Shown here: piece after piece, positions 59,663 to 64,000 of the stretch
Numbering within the stretch: the stretch's first letter is position 1
Layout of the letters: each line of letters starts with the position of its first letter
Assembly (NCBI RefSeq): GCF_022605725.1
Contig: NC_065555.1
Coordinates: forward strand, 11,608,938 to 11,672,937
Length of the DNA: 64,000 bases
Direction of reading: 5' to 3'
From: Anthonomus grandis grandis
Lineage: Eukaryota; Arthropoda; Insecta; Coleoptera; Curculionidae
The notes under the pieces: generated by a model
Database searches by the model: none
What the model was told of the DNA's origin: nothing
The model's input: only the letters and a program-made list of their open reading frames with translations
Translations under genes and position numbers: made by a program

Positions 59663-59703
59663 GCGTGTTTTTTGTTTTCGGTCAAATGACCGAAAAAACA
59701 CGC
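59663..59703. repeat. imperfect hairpin near the pogo-like element's right end
   Basis: The core CGGTCA AA TGACCG is perfect. An outer GCGTGTT/AACACGC stem pairs too, with about five extra bases on the left side. It is subterminal in the element at 57217-59764. Confidence 0.65.
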
Positions 59704-59766
59704 TGCTGATGTGGTGAATAACTATGAAAAAGTGGCGTCCGCGTACTCTTAGGCGCTCCTACCCTA

Positions 59767-61470
59767 AACATTAAAATAAATCTTTAAACAAAACAGTTAA
59801 AAGTAAAACTCAACAGGCAATATGACATTTTTTCGAGTTTTATGGAAATTGACATTTATAAAAATATTGAAAAATATACACAGTGTCCATTTAAAAAACA
59901 TGTCTGGCCCTGCATATTTTAATATTTAAGACCCGTCCAGAATATCTTTTATTGTTAAAAATAAAGAAAATTGCTAATTCATATACCTTTTAAATAAGTC
60001 TTGATGGATATAAGAGTGTGCAATATTGTTAATAAAATGAGTATATAAATGAAGCTTTAATTAAGGAAAAGGCCTTTATATTAAGCAGAAAACTAGAGCA
60101 ATTTAATAATTTTTGGTATTTATTTTTGCTTAGTAGAGCAAAAAAAGTTACCGTAAAACGAGTAATAGACGCTTAAATACTTTTTTACATGTATTAGTGC
60201 AGAAACTCCTATCATATCCTAAACTTTTCTGTCTTGAAAACTTACGTTATAACCAAAAAACCATAAAAGTTTATAAGTATTCGTTTTAATGTTTATTATC
60301 GTAAAAAAGGAATGATTTACGCCATTAATAAAAACATTTTGATAATAAAAAATAAACAGTAGTACTTTGTAAAGATATTCGGTGCTGGAAACCGGTTTTA
60401 TCGCCGTTTTAAAATGTAATCTTGATTTCATCATGATTTTCATATTTTTTGGCATTATCAGGATCCTCGGTTAATTAAGCAAGATAAATTGTTGTTCTTA
60501 AGAAAATGTTTCATTAATTGGGTTGGTAAATATCCCCAATGAAGCCCGGTGGCCAAAAATTTCAACTTTTAGATATCCAATATTCCAATATCTGATTTAT
60601 GGGTAGGACTTAATTTTAAATAATACTTTATGTTTGTTGACTACTTTAGGAATTACTTTATCAAATTACTAGCTAAATTTCAATCTATATATTCGTTTGT
60701 AGGAATGTGGTTGCATATATACCAATGTAGCAAATTTGTTTAAATCTATTTTTATCCTGTATAACTGTTTTTAGCTCTGAGGTTATATAATTTTTAAACA
60801 AATTTTAATGACTAAGCTGCGCCATTACTTGGGATTATAATAATAAACCTTGTTTTTTTGTTGATCTTTGTTCTTCTCGAAAATTTACTTTTATTTTATA
60901 TCATAAGTAAATTTCTCTGTGATAAATTAAGTAGGTCTGGTTTGTTTTAATATTAAGTTTATACTATTTAACATTTTATGATAATTAAATGTACCACCTT
61001 TTGTAAAAATATTAAGGAATCTTTCAAACATAACTCTTTTTTTAAATTTTAATTTGCAAATATGACTAACAATACCTTAGCCGTAATCATTATTATACTC
61101 ATCATGTGTACTTAATTATTTTTATATATTTATCACCGATAATAAAACATATTTTAATATGCCAATATGTCTTTTCTTTTTATGTTTGTAGATTTAATTT
61201 GAAGCTAATTAATAATACAAAATACTATGTATGTAAATAATACAATAAACAACATCCATTAAATATTTATCGAAAACGGACAATAAAATCTATTTATGAT
61301 CATTTTTTTTCTTTACAAGTATGTGACATTATGAAACAATCTTAAAACAATAATTTAGAAGAAAAAACAATGATAACAATAAAAAATAAAAATAATATAT
61401 TTTTACCAAAAGATAGGTACAGTATAACAGTTTGGATTTCTTCCGCAACGTTAAATTGAACATAACTTAC
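59767..61470. other. intergenic stretch, no gene recognised
   Basis: AT-rich DNA downstream of Ptp10D. A minus-strand CCTGATAATGCC..GGCGATAAAACC unit at about 60370-60470 is the only structured item I noticed; it belongs to the recurring motif in the findings. Confidence 0.4.
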
Positions 61471-61475
61471 TTACC

Positions 61476-61611
61476 TATACTGATTTTCTGCAAAAATCAT
61501 TGGAGGAAGGTTGCCATATACACGCCTTTTGTACACATTTCTCGAAAGCATTTGATCGAGTTATCCATGTAATCTTAGTTAACAAGTTGGAGGCGATTGG
61601 TATACTATAGC
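61476..61611 (+). pseudogene. LINE reverse transcriptase scrap
   Basis: The + strand reads HAFCTHFSKAFDRVIHVILV, then NKLEAIGI, matching the DFSKAFDRVDH..LL.KL...GI block of LINE reverse transcriptases. It ends abruptly at about 61611. Confidence 0.65.
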
Positions 61612-61643
61612 CTAACAATATTGGCATGAATCCTGAATTAATA

Positions 61644-61675
61644 AATAAAACACACTACTTGTAGTATGTTTTATT
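61644..61675. repeat. hairpin, 14 bp paired
   Basis: AATAAAACA and ACTAC pair with GTAGT and TGTTTTATT around a TT loop, with one C-A mismatch. Confidence 0.7.
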
Positions 61676-61697
61676 AACGTATCTCATTATGAATCCT

Positions 61698-61988
61698 AGA
61701 ATCTCAGGACGTTCAACCGGTGGACGCTAAAAGCTGTCCATTTGCGCCACGCACATAAGATGCGCGCTAAAAATCATTAAGGGCGCTGACAAAAACAAAA
61801 TAGCAATACAAGAAACATATTCTCGAAAAAGCAGGATGACGTTTTTGCATAATACTGGATTAAATGAGCGCGAGAGAGACAAAAAATGCATCAGGCTTCG
61901 GCCTGATGGCGGGGAAACGTTAGTGCGCCCCAGTTTTCGACTCGCTGTATACACAGCTCAGCATAGGCGTTAAACGTCCTGAGATTCT
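61698..61988. repeat. 291-bp unit bounded by perfect 16-bp inverted repeats
   Basis: AGAATCTCAGGACGTT at 61698-61713 is exactly inverted at 61973-61988. The enclosed DNA is GC-richer than its surroundings and contains a perfect hairpin CATCAGGC TTCG GCCTGATG (61889-61908). It ends just upstream of the gag-like frame at 61996. It could be a leader or LTR-derived piece of that retroelement, or a separate small element. Confidence 0.6.
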
Positions 61989-61995
61989 GAGATTT

Positions 61996-63260
61996 ATGAA
62001 TATTTCTGTTGGCCTAATATGCCTTAAACCACTTCAATTTGACGGTACTACATCGTGGAATATTTATCAGCGCCACTTTGAAGTGGCTACAAAAGCAAAT
62101 GGTTGTTTGCCCAGGGAGAAGGCCTCCGCCCCTATATTGGATGCTGCTGCCATCCTACAAAGAATGTTCCCCGAAGAACAAGAAGTCTACGACCACCTAG
62201 TGAAGCATTTGGAAATGCGTCATGGCCAATTACACCTGGAACATGTATACCACACGCACTTGAATCCCCCTTGAATTCGAAGCTGCCAAGAACACGAACA
62301 GGGCTCAATGTCATGTCTGACAAATGATTACAGAAGAGAACGACTTCCAGAAATTGGTTAAGCGGATAATTAGAGCGGTTAAAGGAGGACATAGCCGCCA
62401 GGACCGGAAATTGAAGCGTTGGAAAAGTACGAAACAGTTCACATAATAAGACAGTTCCCAGAAGGCAGTAGTTCCACATACTCCAATTCGGAAAACTAAA
62501 TAAGAACGGGCAATCGCCGATTTGTATTTGGGGCAAGCTTCAGTAAATACCCTCCAGGTCTCGCTGGAGCAAAAACGTCGACGCGTGTGGTGATGGAACC
62601 TTTTGCACTGTGTGTTGAATACAGGAGCGATAAAGCCAATCATAAGACCCGACGTACAAAAATCTGCAGCTAAGGTTCGGCAGTGAAAATGGCGTCTAGG
62701 AACAGCAACAGGAGATCGAGCAAAAGTCCCCGGTGAAACAAACATCACGTTCACCATAGGAAAAGCCACATTTTATCCTGTGATAGTGGCGGACATTGAG
62801 TATGAGGTGATCATAAGGACGGACATAATGAACACCAAGACCTTTGAGTTGAGTTTTCAGCAGGGAGTCCTAAAAATAGCCCATGACGAAGTTGTTTTCA
62901 TTTCATCGTGAGAGGGATTATAGTTTTCGAGTCCTACTTCCAGAGGAAGCTTTGATACCGGAACAAAGCAAGATCATTTTGGAGAAGTGCGTTGATAGCA
63001 ACAGCACAGATGGTGAAATAGTCATGTTCGAACCTGCAATGCATGACGAGGCTGTTGGTCGAGGGATAGTAGTCGCAAAGACCCTTGTACGTGCCGAAAG
63101 CAGTATTCCTGTGAGGATAATGAATGTCAATCATTAATCGGGGAATTAAGGAGACTTCAAGACGTCCAGCCACTGCAAGGCTGCACAAATCCCTTTTAAA
63201 AGGGGGTACGAATCCGATAGGCACGCTGACGGGGGGAAAATGGCACCTAAACAAATATTT
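61996..63260 (+). pseudogene. Gypsy-type retroelement gag-protease-spacer relic
   Basis: From 61996 the frame gives a gag-like segment (LKPLQFDGTTSWNIYQRHFE, ILQRMFPEEQEVYDHL). After frame breaks and an internal loss there is a protease-like block (NTGAIKPIIRPDVQ), in which the catalytic DTG is NTG, and FTIGKATFYPVIVADIEYEV. From 62883 on there is the spacer expected before reverse transcriptase (TLVRAESSIPVRIMNVNH). No reverse transcriptase, integrase or envelope is seen. Stops and shifts are many; it is a dead 5' portion. Confidence 0.75.
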
Positions 63261-64000
63261 TTAATGGGACATAGAGCTTGTTCTCAGAACTCTCTTTCCA
63301 GACTGCAGGTTTGGAGCTTTGGATACTCATGGCACTGACACTCAAGTGACAAATGGGGACATGTTCAGCGAAGGTAGTATTAAGATACAGAATGTTTACT
63401 TGTTGAGGTATGACCATCGGGTCCGAAACCTAAACTATAAAAATTCCTTTAATTATTTAAAGTTATATTACTTTAAGGCAACAATAAAATAAAGAAAATG
63501 TATCTTTAATGTACACCTAAAACATATTGTAATAACAATAATGATGTGTTTCTTAACTAAATGCTATGTTTCTTCTTATTCTTAGTCTTTTTCTTTTTTG
63601 AAGGGGTCTCCTCCAGTCCTATTATTTCTTTGTTGTTGCTATCGTGTATCCGTTTTTCGCCGCTGTGGAAATATATTAGTATTAATTATTTCACGCATCT
63701 TCAAGCTTTAGCTCTTCTAGAGATGATGCGCAAACGTTACTATAATCATCGCTAAAATGAGCAGGTTACCGAACAAGTTCTAATGGTTGAATTTGATTTA
63801 CTATAATTGATACTCTTAAACACCTCAAAGAGGTAATAGGTATTCTCGATTGGTATTAAATTGAATATTAATATGCACAGGTTGATTCAAAAATTAATTT
63901 TAAAATATTTTGAGAATTGAGTATTGCACGTTTTTACAATAAATTTCTTGGCTATTTTCAATGGCGGACTACAAAAATATTTCGGTAAATACAATATTTC
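63261..64000. other. terminal stretch, nothing recognised
   Basis: The first part may be untranslated or decayed sequence of the Gypsy-type relic. The rest is AT-rich with no supported gene; the open stretch at 63561-63755 has no recognisable similarity. Confidence 0.35.

Larger units (their letters stand above)
57217..59764 (-). mobile_element. second pogo-like DNA transposon
   Basis: The left end reads GGGTAGGTCGCTCAAGAG, and the inverse of the right end reads GGGTAGGAGCGCCTAAGAG. TA flanks both ends (57215-57216 and 59765-59766). The coding region is on the minus strand and broken in several places. It is unrelated in end sequence to the element at 3625-6803 apart from the leading GGGT. 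Confidence 0.85.

Noticed and set aside
62311..62769. 152-codon minus-strand open frame
   Set aside because: It is the antisense shadow of the decayed Gypsy-type coding region on the + strand.
1..64000. CRISPR arrays, bacterial operons, rRNA genes
   Set aside because: No regular short spacer arrays, Shine-Dalgarno-led gene runs or rRNA sequence were seen; spliced genes and insect transposons show a eukaryotic nuclear genome.

Overview
The window is AT-rich, intron-rich DNA from an insect, most likely a beetle (the order is an inference from the mix of transposons and protein similarity, not proven). It is dominated by one host gene on the + strand: the orthologue of Drosophila Ptp10D, a receptor-type protein tyrosine phosphatase with an extracellular array of fibronectin type III (FN3) domains, one transmembrane helix and one cytoplasmic phosphatase domain. 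I joined 28 coding exons between 13340 and 56087. Every splice phase matches, and the joined length is exactly 1,513 codons including the stop. The signal-peptide exon or exons lie before 13340 and were not found, so positions 1-13339 are probably first intron and/or 5' flank.

Layout. 1-13339: no host coding exon seen; a TIR-bounded pogo-like element (3625-6803) inserted into an older Tc1/mariner relic, two degenerate tandem arrays, hairpins and a MITE-like foldback. 13340-40153: extracellular exons with introns full of transposon debris: LINE reverse-transcriptase fragments on both strands, a 429-bp tandem duplication, a mariner-type element with inverted repeats of about 440 bp, and an intron-containing broken gene of the DUF7869 type. 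40154-45319: another long-TIR mariner relic, then the transmembrane exon, a predicted 24-nt cassette micro-exon and the first four phosphatase exons. 45320-49378: a 4-kb intron that splits the catalytic P-loop and holds a LINE fragment, a 50-bp-armed foldback with a tRNA-like SINE core, and a long-TIR mariner element. 49379-56087: the catalytic-loop exon and the small last exon, followed by a 3' UTR with a perfect 32-bp palindrome. 57217-59764: a second TIR-bounded pogo-like element. 61476-63260: a LINE scrap and a decayed Gypsy-type retroelement.

In function there is one host gene; everything else is mobile DNA in various states of decay. All transposase and reverse-transcriptase frames seen are broken, so none is expected to be autonomous. 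The points most worth checking are the micro-exon, the 3' UTR palindrome just after the stop, the long-armed inverted repeats inside transcribed introns (a potential dsRNA source), a recurring hairpin-plus-CGAAAC motif that resembles a decayed hammerhead ribozyme core, and the DUF7869-type element, whose acidic residues look like a transposase triad.
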